Of a stretch of DNA of 64,000 nt, positions 35,200 through 47,096 are shown piece after piece. The translations under genes and the position numbers were made by a program. The DNA lies in the NCBI GenBank assembly GCA_013368375.1, contig JAACJP010000016.1, positions 682,001 to 746,000 of the forward strand, read 5' to 3'. The notes below the pieces were generated by a model that saw only the letters and a list, made by a program, of their open reading frames with translations, was not told the origin of the DNA and ran no database searches. This DNA is from Tricholomella constricta. Taxonomy: Eukaryota > Basidiomycota > Agaricomycetes > Agaricales > Lyophyllaceae. The number at the start of each line of letters is the position of its first letter. Within the stretch, counting starts at the first letter, position 1.

Positions 35200-35700
35200 C
35201 CCAGCCTATACGGGCTAAGTCAATAAAATAAGATTTCATCATATTACAAGCGTACCTTGAGTGCTTTCTCGAACACAGCTTGACAGTCTGTTGCAAGTCA
35301 TCTATACATGCCCGCCTGTCGGTCGCAGTACGCTGCTCGCCCGCCTTTTGTCGCCATCTTAAGCTCACCCCAGACGTCTGCCATTCTCGAAAATGACGCC
35401 ACGCTGCGTCAAAACTCCTCTTGCAGAACCTTCTTCTCCTCTCGTGATTTGTCACGCGCTGTTCGATTATGAAACCACTTAACCCGATCCACTGCCATCC
35501 ATCAGCATTGAGCAAGGTGAACCATCTGAGTACACTTACCTTCGAGGCTCCATTCCGACTCCTCTTCTTGGGTCATGCCAATACGTCGCCCAACATGCCA
35601 GAACCATGGGTCTTGTTTCTTTGCATCACCCAACTTGTGGCGTTCTGTCACGTTCTTCTGCCACAGCTGTTCCTTGAGCAAAGGCTGCAATGCACTTTAG
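35200..35700 (-). pseudogene. KDZ-type transposase C-terminal remnant
   Basis: Minus-strand reading KKQDPWFWHVGRRIGMTQEE, then EWSLEG; after a gt..ag intron, VDRVKWFHNRTACDKSREEK, VLQEEF, stop, RSVASFSRMADVWGELKM, stop, LATDCQAVFEK. The W/E-rich coiled-coil pattern resembles C-terminal regions of KDZ (Kyakuja/Dileera/Zisupton) transposase-family proteins from memory of the family; no catalytic core is present. Both stops are TGA, one C-to-T change from CGA. Confidence 0.45.
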
Positions 35701-36375
35701 TCAACCCCCTGGAGACCCCTTATTAGGGTAGTTAGTCCCGCTGTGAAAGACTACCCTAACTAGGGCCTAGACCATGGTTCGGGACCACCCCCCCTGGGCA
35801 TCCCAATATTAGGCATGGTCCTCCCACATTGGTCTTTCCCAACCATGCCCAGGGAGTGCCAAGTATTGCAATCTTGTCCAACTGTAATGTGGGGCTGCCC
35901 AAGAAATATGGGCAAGCCCAGCATGTCACGTCACACTTATAGCCAAGACCATAGAATAAAACATGGTTCAATCAGGCACTTGGAAAGTTTTAATGAGCAT
36001 CATGTCAGTTTTGTCAAGCGGGCATAGTCCAGAACAAACAAATGAGAATTTAATTAGATACAAAAAAAATGAAAGCAAGTAGAAGAATAAGGTGTCTTAA
36101 TGCAATAATGAGGTTAACAAAAAAAAGATCTTGTCAGTTAGTAATATCTTTTGACCAGCATATATTTGGTATATTCAAAGCTTGCACTCCACTCTCTTCA
36201 CCTTGGGCAGAGCAACATCTATCCAGTTAATTTAAAGTGTAGTTTACATGTTCACCATGCATTTGGTAGGATATTGTACTATTTGTATTTAATAATTTAT
36301 AAAGGAGGGCCAAATTTATATAGCCAGCAACTATATTTGAACCACTCAGCAACTTTAGTGGTGCTGAATTTCAGA
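35701..36375. other. Spacer, no gene seen
   Basis: It starts with a hairpin (agggtagt ... actaccct, about 35725-35757). Then come low-complexity and AT-rich sequence with A-runs near 36060 and 36120. No supported ORF. Confidence 0.4.
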
Positions 36376-36780
36376 TGAGTTGGGCAAGACCACACCTCAC
36401 AAATGTGGTCGGCGGGAGTCCCAATACAGGTGCAACTTCTTTTGGTACTCCCATCTTGGATGGTCCTAGACCAGTTGGGCAAGACCACAAATGTGGTGAG
36501 TGAGAGTCCCAATACAGGTGCAACTTCTTTTGGTAATCCCATCTTTGATGGTCCTAGACCAGTTGGGCAAGACCACACCTTACAAATGTGGTGAGTGGGA
36601 GTCCCAATACAGGTGCAACTTCTTTTGGTACTCCCATCTTGGATGGTCCTAGACCAGTTGGGCAAGACCACACCTTACAAATGTGGTGAGTGGGAGTCCC
36701 AATACAGGTGCAACTTCTTTTGGTAATCCCATTGTTGATGGTCCTAGACCAGTTGGGCAAGACCACACCTCACAAGTATG
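36376..36780 (+). repeat. 95-bp minisatellite, five copies
   Basis: The anchor string ttgggcaagac recurs at 36380, 36475, 36563, 36658 and 36753. Spacings are 95, 88, 95 and 95 bp; the short one has lost 7 bp (acctcac). Each unit contains gggagtcccaatacaggtgc and ggtcctagaccag. ORFs across it are by-products of the repeat. Confidence 0.9.
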
Positions 36781-37015
36781 TGGTGGGAGTCCCAATTGGG
36801 GTGTCCCACACTACCTGGGCAAGACCTTAGCTCAAATGGGAGTCCCAGTATTCAGTTCCTACAGTCAAGTAAAGGTTTTAGGAGAATTGTCATTCAAACA
36901 TGTATAGTTCATAAATGCATTGAAAATGTCAAACACAGTCCATATATGGATATAAAAGTATGATATAAAGGAGTACATATAATCTACGGGCATAAGTTCT
37001 GAAAAGGCTAAGAAA

Positions 37016-39130
37016 CTAGTACCCATACTCATCAGCATCATCAGCATCATATTGCTTTTGATAAGTAGGAGGCTGACGTTGCATCACATACCCTCTTTCT
37101 GCACCTCCACGTGATGGGCCAGCTACAGGTTCCCTACTGTCATGCTGTGCACGTGCTCGTTGTGGAATCGGAGCAATTACACGAGGGGCCTGTTGAATGT
37201 CGCGAAGCTTCCGCTTCTTCACTGGAGGCTCCATGCCTTGAGAATCCCGAGCACGATGAGCAGGTGGCTGAGTAGCATGTGCGTGAGGCTGCATATACGG
37301 ATGTGATTGTAGGGCCGGGAAATGGCTGTTCTCGTGCCGACTATCACCAGAGTAGTGAGAGCGACCATTGGCTATCTCCAGATCAGCATCTTCATCATCA
37401 GAATACGGTTGGCGATGTAGTGGGACTTGGTTATAGTGATTGCGTGGATCCCTGTCACTGGTGTACTGGTGACGTCGAGCGGACTTCACAGTCCGATTCC
37501 ATGAGCGGTGATGTCTACCGCGGGATGGTGCTCGGAGATCAAGATATGGGTGTTCTGCATGTGACCTTTGCAGGGGTGGCAGACGTTCGGACTGATGGCT
37601 CTTGCCAGGGGGGCGACCATTACGGGGCTCGTTTAGCGTCTGGGAGTGCTGAGTAGGGTGTGGTGGCCACTGACGTCATCTTCTGATTCTGAACAGTCTT
37701 CAGGATCTAAACGGTGCTCCTTAGTTTTGGAAAGCTCTTGCTTGTACTTCTTAGAATCAAGGAGCGTCAGGAGCACTACTCCATCGGTATTGATCACCAG
37801 TGGAACATTCTCTTGCTCATGCAGAGACAATGCCTTTTCCTCTGAAGGCTGCCGTTAGTTTACATCTTAACGGTCAGAAATGTGACAACGTACCGTCATC
37901 CCAAGAAACAATCCTCACAATCTCATCAAAGTCTTTGTCCTCTATTGACTTGACTCGGTTATCGATCATGGCCTTCAGTTGCTTACTCCCAAAGTTCTTT
38001 GGCTCGCAATCAAGGCCTGGAGAGACAAGATCGATGGGCCAGCCTTCGAGGCGCATTTGATGGGTATATGCCATGTCGGCCCAGTGCTTCCACTGCATGG
38101 TGAGACTGTTGGCCTCTCTGTCCGAGAGTTTGTGTCCAATAATATGACCTGTAGTCAAGACAGCGTCAGAATATTGAGGTGTGTACAGAGGTAAAAACAT
38201 ACCTATGTCACTTCACATAATCTCCCCCAAAAGGCGGCGATGGTGGTCTCTCAAGGCCGTTCCTCTGATTTGTTCCCAGTTGACGGGGAACCGACTTCTT
38301 GCAACTGCGACGTGGCGACTGCGTACTTCAGCATTTCTAGAATTATCTACGTTAGGCTAACATTAGGAGGCGTTTATATGTGACGTACTTGAACATTCCT
38401 TCGTAGTCACCCAGTTGCGAGTTGATCGAGGTCTTGTATTCGTTTCGTACTGCTACATATCCAGGTGAACCACCCCATGCAACACTGGCACTTGCTCCTC
38501 GAAGATCTCGCTCCGTGTCGACATCAAAGCCAAAGACATGGATGCCGTATTGATCCCAGGCTTGAATGCTCTGATTTTAGGTCATCAGAGTTGATGAACG
38601 GTTCAAGTATCCGGCTCATAACTGCTTTAAAATTCCCTGTATCCCGTTTACCTTCAATATAGACAGACAGACGCTCCTTGTACCAGTCTAACTGCTCCTT
38701 GAAGTGTGCTTCCCGTGCATCGGCACTGTGCGAGCCATCGAGTTCTTGGAGGTGCTTGTTGTACTCCTCTTTGACAAAAGCCTGCCAATCACATGCTGTC
38801 ACTGTAGCGTGTCCTCGTTAGTGACGGCGAAGCCTAAAAATTCCGAAAAATGTACCATCATCACTGCGCTTTGTCTTCCCATGCTCGCCATACCAGGCTT
38901 GAAACATGTTCCAAGGATTTAGACGGCGAGGTCGCTTCACATCCTCGCCCACAGCTCGCTGTAAAACAAGCACTGACTTTCTGTACTTGACAGAAAGCTC
39001 TTCCAGGCTGTCACGGTAGACCTGGTAAGTCGCCAACGCAGCAGTGACTGCTTCTTTGGGCAGAGGACCAGAGGTGAGATCACCCTCCGCCCAGTCACTG
39101 TTCCCTCCTGCCCTGTCCCATCCCTCTCCC
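37016..39130 (-). pseudogene. Decayed multi-exon gene, 5' end cut off by LTR element
   Basis: Minus-strand exons in order: YRDSLEELSVKYRKSVLVLQ, then RRLNPWNMFQAWYGEHGKTK; CDWQAFVKEEYNKHLQELDG; AWDQYGIHVFGFDVDTERDL through GYVAVRNEYKTSINSQLGDY; RFPVNWEQIRGTALRDHHRR; a TGA where CGA would continue the frame (about 38.22 kb); GHIIGHKLSDREANSLTMQW; WPIDLVSPGLDCEPKNFGSK; acidic and basic low-complexity exons with PPVKKRKLRDIQ; ending DADDADEYGY. The upstream frame is open up to the LTR at 39131, so the LTR interrupts the gene. Family not recognised. Proximity to the KDZ remnant suggests an accessory transposon ORF, but a host gene is equally possible. Confidence 0.5.
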
Positions 39131-39656
39131 TGTGATGCCGTTCGAATTAACTTCTCGAGAGGAGAAGTCCTGTAGGCCCATGGACCACAGCGCTCACGTA
39201 GAGGCGTTATCCATGGGCGGGAGGCACGATCGGACCACAGCTCTCCTTGGAGGCGTTATCCGATCGTGCAGATGGTAGAGAGGAAGAAGGGAGGAATCGG
39301 GTCACAGCCTTCTTGTGAGGCGTTACCCGATTCTTCCCGCGCTATGTGACCCTCAGCGGAGGGAGATCTTGACCCGTCCGGGGACTCTGTAAACCTGAGT
39401 GAGGTGAGCTGTAGCCCGGCTCCGGGTCCTAGGCCTAGGAGTAGGCAACGCCTGGCTCGCGGAGTAGACTTATAGTCAGGTAGCGAGCAAGGCAAAAGTA
39501 AATGATATATGTGATGCGCATCCATAAGGGACGCGCGAGGCATTTATACAGGTGCAAGATTACGTAAAATATGTATAGGTCTGATTATTGCATGTCCAGT
39601 TATTGATGTGTCCGAGCCGGGCTCGCGCGCGTCCAAACGTCGTACCCGTCGTCACA
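39131..39656 (-). repeat. 3' LTR of the chromovirus
   Basis: 526 bp. In element orientation it begins TGTGACGACGGG and ends CGGCATCACA, so the termini are an inverted TGTGAYG. A C-run in tgccccccc (39658-39666), G-rich in element sense, abuts it as the polypurine tract. It contains three hairpins (39176-39333). I find no 5' partner LTR in the window. Confidence 0.7.
39176..39333. repeat. Three hairpins with one conserved loop
   Basis: Stems: gcccatgga/tccatgggc (39176-39184, 39210-39218); gcacgatcgga/tccgatcgtgc (39224-39234, 39259-39269); gaatcgggt/acccgattc (39294-39302, 39325-39333). Stem sequences differ completely but each is perfectly paired. Loops of 22-25 nt all begin (c)cacagc and end gaggcgtt(a). 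Confidence 0.85.
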
Positions 39657-39705
39657 GTGCCCCCCCGCGTGCAGACCGGATTGTATCAACTTGATCGGCC
39701 CTCGT

Positions 39706-42700
39706 TCATCGTCTTCGTCGGCCCCTGTGGCTACCAGCCCGGTTGATCCGCTCCTTTTTGCCCGGCCTGTTCGACTTTCGCAAGTCCCGTCCCGACTGTT
39801 GCTGGCTCATTTTGAGAACCTCTCCTTCCTCGAGCTCGGTGGCTGTACTCGGGCCGGGTATCGTGAATCGATCCTGCAAAGGTATGGGGTTCGAAAGGCG
39901 CGACTCGAGAGGGATTCGTTTCGAGGGCTCAGTCAACCTCTCAGACAGGGATGGCCGCGTCGACGGTCCCGCGACAGGATTGAGCGGAGGCGGTGGCAAC
40001 GCCGCCGATGGCGTGTTCGCCGCAGCATAACCCAACCGAGTGAGGACGTCGAGGACGGCCTGACTAGTTAACTGGGCCAGCTGCGCAGGGTCCAGTGTTG
40101 GGAGCGGTGTCGCTGCAGTCACCTCCATATGAGGGGGGGAGGGACCGCGAACGGGGCTCGGGGACATCTGGCACTGCTTCCCTTTCGAAGAGCTGGGAAT
40201 TGGCGGTGGGGATGGCTGGTGGCGCAGGGGTCGAGGGCGAGGGGAAGGAGCGCGGCGCTGGATCGGGGGAGGTTGACGATGATCGTCTCTCGAGCTACCC
40301 GGAGCGTGATCACCCATTCGCCGTAGGGGTGAGTACGAGCGGCGAGGCCAAGGCGATCGTTCGCGAACGGGAGGACTGCGCTGTAGTGGCGACCGCCTCC
40401 TCTTCCTTAGCGCCGGCTCGCGAAGATCTCGCCTGAGAGGTGACGGTTCTCGGGCGAGGTTTCCGGGAGGAGCTTCGTCGCGTGAAGGAGGAAGTCCCGC
40501 TGAAGCCGCCTGTGCTCGATTCGCGCCCGTGGCCATCGCAGTAGGAGCCACCACACTGGCTTGCGCGAAGTCTTCTTCCGTGGCTCACAGAAGTTCGATG
40601 CGGGCTCTGATAGGGGTGGAAGTTAGCGGGTAGGCTCCTCGCAACGCGGCCGCACCCTCTGGAGTTGCCAACGCTACCCATAAAGTCTGACGAAAGGACG
40701 TCGTCGTCCCGACTAGGCTGACGATCTGCACTTCAGGCATTTCCCGAGCGGCCGCCCTCACAGCGTCCTCGACTAAATCGAGCGGCGTGCTAAGAGGGAA
40801 GGGACTTGATCGCAGGAAGGGAGGGTCCACCTCTGGCGGTGGATTCTTCTCTTCCGCCTCAGTCGCTCCCGCTACGAGGGGAACGTCGACGCGCATTGGC
40901 GACGGGGGTCGTGACGATTCCAAAAGAGGCGGCACCGTTTCTCTGGGAGCGTCGAGCAGTTCAGGCTTCGCTACAGGCGGGGCCAGAGGCGGTCCTGATC
41001 CTTCCGTCGAAGCGAGCATCGTTAATTGCGCTACCGGGGGATTTCGATCTTCTCCTTTCGCGAGCGGGGTACTCGTCAGCCCCGGATCTGCCACGACGGG
41101 CGATTCGGGCAGCTTAGGCAGAGCGCTCTTTTCTGGCGGCTCGGGTTGTCTTCCCGCATCCCGCTTCGGATCGAACTGTAAGTAGACCCACTGAGACGCT
41201 TTGAGTCGCGTCTGGCTGTCTACTGTCCAGTACGAGCCAGCCGGAGCGGGCAACCCGAATACTCGCGGATCCGTCGTCAGGCCTGGAGGGGGGAGGAGTT
41301 CGTAATCTGTCCGGAGTTCTCTGCGAAACTCTCGGTCGTAGTAGCGGTATTCCGTCTGCAGGTCGTTCTTTTTGCCGATCTGCACGAATTTATTTTCGCT
41401 AACTCCTTCCCACTTTCCCCACTTCCACGTACGTCCTTGCACGCTCATTACGGCAGGGGGCTTGACCCAAGCGACGCGTCCCTCATAAAGGTCGACGGTT
41501 TCCGGGGGTGGAGCGTCAAACTTCGGGTTGGGCAGGAGGATAGGCTTGTCGGGTTCGTCCATAACTGCGTCGCTGCGGGTAACCTCATCCTCTCGAGGGG
41601 ACTCCGGGCGTGGGGTCTGGGACGGAAGGGCCATACTCCGGTGCTCTCTCCGGTCCATCCTTGTTTTGAAGGGTGGGTTAATTCCCGGTGAATCGCCGAA
41701 GCTATGGGTTCGGGAGTGGGGTACGGAGAGGTCCTATAGTAGCTTCTGACGCTCCCGTTCCGTATGGCAACGAAATCGTACGTGTTCCTTTCGGAGTCGA
41801 GGAATTGAACATCGGTACCCTCAGTCCAACTACGTCGATGATCGTGGGCGACTCTCATCGTCCATCGATCGTCGGGATCCAATCGGTGCACTACAAAACA
41901 AGGCACTCCCTGACTGAGAAGCCAGAGAGAGTCCTGTTCTCGGTTCTCGTTGATCCAGACTCCCATGAATTTATCGTCCGGGGAGGAGCGCCTTCTCTCC
42001 GCTTCCGCACGTCGTCGATGACACCGCGCCATCCTGCAGACATCAGTCGGGACACGAAGGTTACCCACGCCATCCGGTCCTTTAGGTTCCGTTGAATTTC
42101 GACTCCCGAGTCAACGACTTCTTCCCATGTCGTTAGTCGAGCCAGACGGTCTATTTCGCTTCGGAGAGGTAGTCGGGGGCGAGAGTCCCAGTAATAAGTG
42201 TAATGACCCTGCAATCCCGCTAGATCCGTCATTGATTTTTCGAGCTCATCGAAGCGTCGATGCAGTCGGGTCACGTATTCCATCGGTACGCGTCCGACAT
42301 GGGGGCCGGTACTCTCCCACTGTTTGCTAAATAGTTCATATTCAGGAAGTTCGTTCCGCCAGTTGTATCCCACTTGAGGCCGCAGAATGAATCCTCGCCA
42401 GGGTTGTCCACTCACTATTTGTGGGGACACCGTAAAGTCGAACCTGCCCAGATGTCCGTCTAGACGTCGTTGTGTTCGATCCCGAGGTACGGTTGGCGTC
42501 CATCCTTGAGGAACGACTCCGGGTAGGAAGGGAAACTGCCTCGAATTTGGTGACCAAGCTAGGTACTCCGAATTCACCATTCTACTGCTTAGTTGCTGGA
42601 TTCGCGGCAAGTAAAAGGAGATCGAATTGTCGACGACTGGGGGTTCTTCATATCCGGCGTTGCTAGCGAGGCGGGGCGTTCCAAATGACCGGGAATCGTA

Positions 42701-42706
42701 AGGCAT
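39706..42706 (-). pseudogene. Extra ORF between integrase and 3' LTR
   Basis: About 1,000 codons on the element's sense strand, read through three frame segments. 42706 to about 41950: MPYDSRSFGTPRLASNAGYE, with GHLGRFDFTVSPQIVSGQPW and GFILRPQVGYNWRNELPEYE. About 42000 to 41650: DDKFMGVWINENREQDSLWL and QGVPCFVVHRL. 41658 to 39706: TWKWGKWEGVSENKFVQIGK, proline-rich stretches, RRM-like VQIVSLVGTTTSFRQTLWVA, an in-frame TGA at 40585-40587, then SR/PR-rich sequence and the basic end RAGSHRGRRRR. Two frameshifts plus one nonsense codon make it non-functional here. It could be a displaced gag-like protein or a third, nucleic-acid-binding protein. Confidence 0.6.
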
Positions 42707-43109
42707 ATTAAAGGAAGATTTGTTTGATTGGGGCGGGAGGCGATGCGATAGTAATACTGTTGATTTGCGGGATCGTCACACAAGGCGATAAAACACCGGT
42801 TATGATCCGTCGTCGGTAAAATTACGCGGGGAAGCGGGAGGGAAGTTTAGACAGCGGTTCGGACAGAATGTTTGTCGTTGCGAAGAAGGTAACCCGGTCG
42901 CTTCGTAGGATCGTCACACAAGGCGTTAAACACCAGTTATGATCCGTTATTGATATGATTAAGTAAGGGTTTAGAGGATTAGACGGCGGTTTGGTCTGGG
43001 GAATGTCGTCGAGGGTAGAGCGTTGATAGTCGCGATGTCAGAGTGTTGATGGTTGAAAAATAAGAAGGTTTGATGGCGCTTCGCGTCGCTCCCGGAATTA
43101 AGCAATTAT
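42707..43109. other. Pol/ORF3 spacer with repeated hairpin motif
   Basis: About 400 bp. Two copies of ggatcgtcacacaaggcg ... gttatgatccgt (42770-42808 and 42908-42945), each framed by GGATC/GATCC, 138 bp apart. The core gtcacacaaggcgttaa resembles the loop of the LTR hairpins at 39.2-39.3 kb. Confidence 0.6.
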
Positions 43110-46100
43110 TTAGGTAAGCTTGTGCAGCACGTGATACTCGCGCTTCAACGCGGGCGCGTTCCGCAGGGCAAATTCCGATACCCAGCTGTCGTCGGCTGGA
43201 TCGAATCCTTTCCAACGGATTAAGTACATTCGTCGGTTTCCATCTTTCTGACTGGTCAATCGATGTCCCAGTATCGCTTCCACCTCGTATTCCTCGGAGG
43301 CCATGAAGTCACGCGTAGGAGGTAGAATCGTTCGTTCGCCGAATCGAGGATCCGAGGGGGTATATTTCCGGAGGTGTTCAAGATTAAACACCGGATGCAT
43401 AGGATACGTATCGGGCAGTCGGAGTCGATACACCAAAGGATTGACTTTCTCCATGACTTCGAAGGGTCCGATACTACGTTGAATTAGCTTTCGTCCCGTT
43501 CCTTCTACATCGACAAGTTCCAGAGAATGCGGATTGACTAGGGCCCAGTCGCCCTCCTTGAGTTCAACCAAGGGGCATCGTCCTTTATTGTAAGCTTTAG
43601 CTTGTCGTTCCTGAGCGAGTACTACAGCATCGCGGGCGTTCTTCCGATGCATCTCCAGTTCTTCTAAGAAGTTTTCACTCTTTTGACTAGCGGTAAAAGG
43701 CCTCGCAACCGGGTCTATTGTAGGGACTACGACACCAGCAGTGGTCTGCGGTTTGTAGCCCATTAGTAGAAAGTTTGGCGCGTACGTCGTCGAAGAATGT
43801 ACGGCGGAGTTGTAGGCATGCACGAGAGCCGATAACCATTGCGCCCAAGAAGTTCGGTCCGTCGCCACGTACGCTCGTAACATTTGTTCTATCGTAGCGT
43901 TAAGTATTTCCGTTTGCCCATCGGTTTGAGGATGATGAGCTGAGGATAAGGCCATAACGCTCCCGTAACTTTCTACTACGGATCTCCAGAACGCAGTAGA
44001 CCATCGCCGATCACGGTCAGCGATTATGCGCTCCGGTAATCCTTAGACGTTTGCGATTCTTTCTACGAATATTCGCGCGAAACCCTCCTGAGATAGAGTT
44101 TCGTGTGTGGGTAGGAATAATCCGTACTTTGTGAGCTTATCTACGACGACGAGGACTGCAGTATACTTCAACTCTCCCGACGGAGGTAGCCCGGTAATTA
44201 AATCGAGAGACACCGTCGCAAACGGTCGAGCAGGAACGTGGGCCGGTCTGAGGCCTCCCATTTTCTTCAACCGGCTGGATTTGATTTTTTGACAGACATC
44301 GCAGGAATAAGCAAAATCGTCGGCGTCCTTCGACATGGTTGGCCAGAAAAATAAGTCTTTTAGTCGAAGGAGTAGTCTTCTAGGTCCTTCGTGCGCGCTC
44401 TCAAAGGGGGATTCGTGGATCCATTTAAGTATGAAATTGGTTTGACTTTTCGGCACACAAAGTCTCGTGTTCCAGTCGGCGTCTATGAAGTAGAGCAACC
44501 TGTTATTCCCTCATTGGAATCTTGAAGGAGTAAGAAGTTTCTGAGCATTTGGTATTTCCTCGGGATACTTCTTCGAGAAATAACCATCTCCCTGGTAAGC
44601 GTCACGGAATCGCTTGATTAGATCGGGGTGCATGGAAATCAATAAGTGGGATTTCTTGCTCCAATCGTCGTCTAAAGCTTCAAGCGGTACTTTGACTCCA
44701 GTAGGATACGTCCAGTGGTCGTTGTTGGGGAATGGGAAGGCTCCAATAGTCTGGTCCTTCTCTTCTCGCTGGTTAGCTTTCGCTTCACCAATGCAAGGAT
44801 TGGATTCTTGCCGGTTAGCTTTCGCTTCACCGTCGCATGAATCAAGGTCCCGTTGGTTTGCTTTCACGACACCACTACGGGTTAAGACCGGGAAGACTTG
44901 TTTGTCTATTATATCCTCCCACCACCATACTGCGAAGGCCGCTTTCTTAGCCGGGGCGTAAGTGCCTTTGTCTTCGGCGGCTTGCGCTGCAGTTTGGGCG
45001 TGGTCGTCTGGGATGATAGGTAGCACGTCATCGCGAACAGGAGAATTATGCGGTGGAGTTCTTGGCAGCCTAGAAAGAGGATCCACGTTTGAGTGTATCC
45101 TTCCTGGCCTGTGGACGATCTTGAGGCCTGGGTAAGCAGCGTACACAGCCCCCCACGCCGCTAGTCTCCTGTTCGCATTCTCGTAAACTCGAGCCCACTG
45201 CAGGGCAGCGTGATCAGTGATGAGAATGACCGTCTCCCCTTCTATGAAGGGTTGGAATTTAACGAGAGCCTCTTTGGCTCCGAGCGCTTCTCGTTCGGTT
45301 GCACTATAATTCTGTTCCGCCGGTGACAGAGTTCTACTCCAATAGCAGATAACTCGTTCGACGCGTACTACTGTGGCATCGAGAGACGTCCCCCACTCAA
45401 TGGGAGTCAAGCCTTCGTCTACGTCCTTTGTGAGAGTTGGAACGAGGGAAGGCACGGGCACTCTCTCCTCCCAAGCCCTGGACAAACGATCGTACATCGG
45501 AGTACCTCTCAAGTTCGCGACCGCTAAGGATTGTACTTGTTGAAGACTCGCCCCTAGGGCAACGTCAGAGGCGTCGGTGTAAAGTCGGTAGGGTTTACCA
45601 CGCTCAGGGTGGCCGAGTACCGGGGCCCTGGAAAGCGATTCTTTGATATGCCGGAAGGCGATTTCCTGGTCCGCGGTCCAAGGCCATTTAACGCCTTTCT
45701 TTAATAGGGTGAAAAGCGGTGCTGCCATGAAGGAGTAATGTGGGATGTAAGAAGAGAAGTAGATAACCATCCCTAGGAACTTTTGCAAGTCCGCGACGCA
45801 GCGGGGGCTATCTAGATCCATAATGGCGCTGACTTTCTCCTGGTGAGTCGAGAGCCCTAAGCACGAGACTTACTGTCCTAGTAAGAGGATGGAAGCGTAT
45901 CCCACGAAACACTTAGGAGGAGAAAGAGTGATCCCGGCGGTGGCTATGGCTCCCAGAACCTTGTCGAGATGAATAAGATGCTCATCCCAAGTTTTGGAGA
46001 AGACGACGATGTCATCTATATAAACCAGGGAAAATAACCATAGGAAGGGAGCCAGAATGCCCTGCATGACGCGTTGAAAAATAGAGGGTCCGTTACGCAG

Positions 46101-47096
46101 TCCGAAAGGCATGCACTTGAATTGAAATAACCCTAGATGGCAGCGGAACGCGGTGCGCTCCTTTGCATCTTCGGCCATTTCGAGTTGGGTGAAACCCGCT
46201 AAGGCGTCAAATGAAGATAAAACCTGGGATCCAGATAACGTCTGAATGATCTCGGACTGTCTGGGAATAGGAAATTCGTCTGGGATAGTTTTCACATTGA
46301 GTTTTCGGTAATCGACGACTAGTCGCGGCTTCCCGTTGCGGTAAACAACTACCACCGGGAAGCCCCATGGGCTTCGCGAGGGTTCGATGACATCCGCTTC
46401 AAACCAGGCTGTAACCTGTTTGTCGATAACCTCTCGTTTAGCAGGGGACGCCCCATACATGGGCACGGAAATGGGTTGAGTTCCCGGTTGTAGGGGAACA
46501 TCAACTCTAGCTTGGACTTTCCCGAGTCGTCCGTCGAGCCCGAAAGCCAAATGATTCCTTCGGAGCACCTCGAGTAGTCGGGGCTTTACCTCCTCAGGGA
46601 TGTCGGGGCCCAAATTCACCAATCCTGCCACGTCCCTGAACACAGGTTCGTCGGGTAGGGCGGTGGTTTTAGGACCCCAATTATCATCTGTCTCCAGCTT
46701 ATCCTCCTCAGTGACTGGAGTAGCCGGTCGGGCATTCGCCAAATCTTGAGCCCGTAAGGACCCCTCGATCACAGTTTTAATAGCTTGTGCCGAAGCTGCG
46801 TATTTCTGTTTCTCACCAGGAAGCGTAGGGTTGTCGGCATATTTTGCTGGATCCTTTAAATAGCCAACGACGTCGCCCTTGCGGATATACCAAGGCGTCG
46901 TAGCGGGGTTGGCAATCGGAACATAAGCATGATGCCTGTTGATCCACGTCGTGGGGGCTGCCATAATACTGACGTCGGAATTACCGATCACCACCTTTTC
47001 TACTATCCAATCGTCCCGAGTCCCGAAAGAAGTGGTTACAGGAACGTTATGGATGGTGATGGGCACCGTCCCGCGCTGTACACCGAACCTGCCCAT
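43110..47096 (-). pseudogene. Chromovirus (Ty3/gypsy) pol: RT, RNase H, integrase, chromodomain
   Basis: One continuous frame of about 1,330 codons broken by three stops only: TAA 45870-45872, TGA 44511-44513 and TAA 44043-44045. RT: SPWGFPVVVVYRNGKPRLVV, CMPFGLRNGPSIFQRVMQG, LVYIDDIVVFSK. RNase H: YRLYTDASDVALGASLQQ, YSATEREALGAKEAL, ITDHAALQW. Integrase: zinc-binding SAHEGPRRLLLRLK and CDVCQKIKSS; catalytic VSLDLITGLPPS, IIADRDRRW and HHPQTDGQTEILNATIEQ. The C-terminus has a chromodomain (EYEVEAILGHRL, MYLIRWKGFDPADDSWVSE). The protease active site and gag are absent: the frame starts between protease and RT, so the 5' end of the element is gone. Confidence 0.88.

Noticed and set aside
36376..36780. 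Regular repeats resembling a CRISPR array
   Set aside because: The genome is eukaryotic, and the whole 95-bp unit is repeated without unique spacers.
40095..41185. Plus-strand ORFs opposite the chromovirus third ORF
   Set aside because: Shadows of a GC- and Pro/Arg-rich minus-strand ORF whose sense frame matches the element orientation.
42707..43109. Reading this spacer as an LTR of a separate element
   Set aside because: It shares only the short hairpin-like motif with the LTR at 39.1 kb, not its overall sequence or termini.
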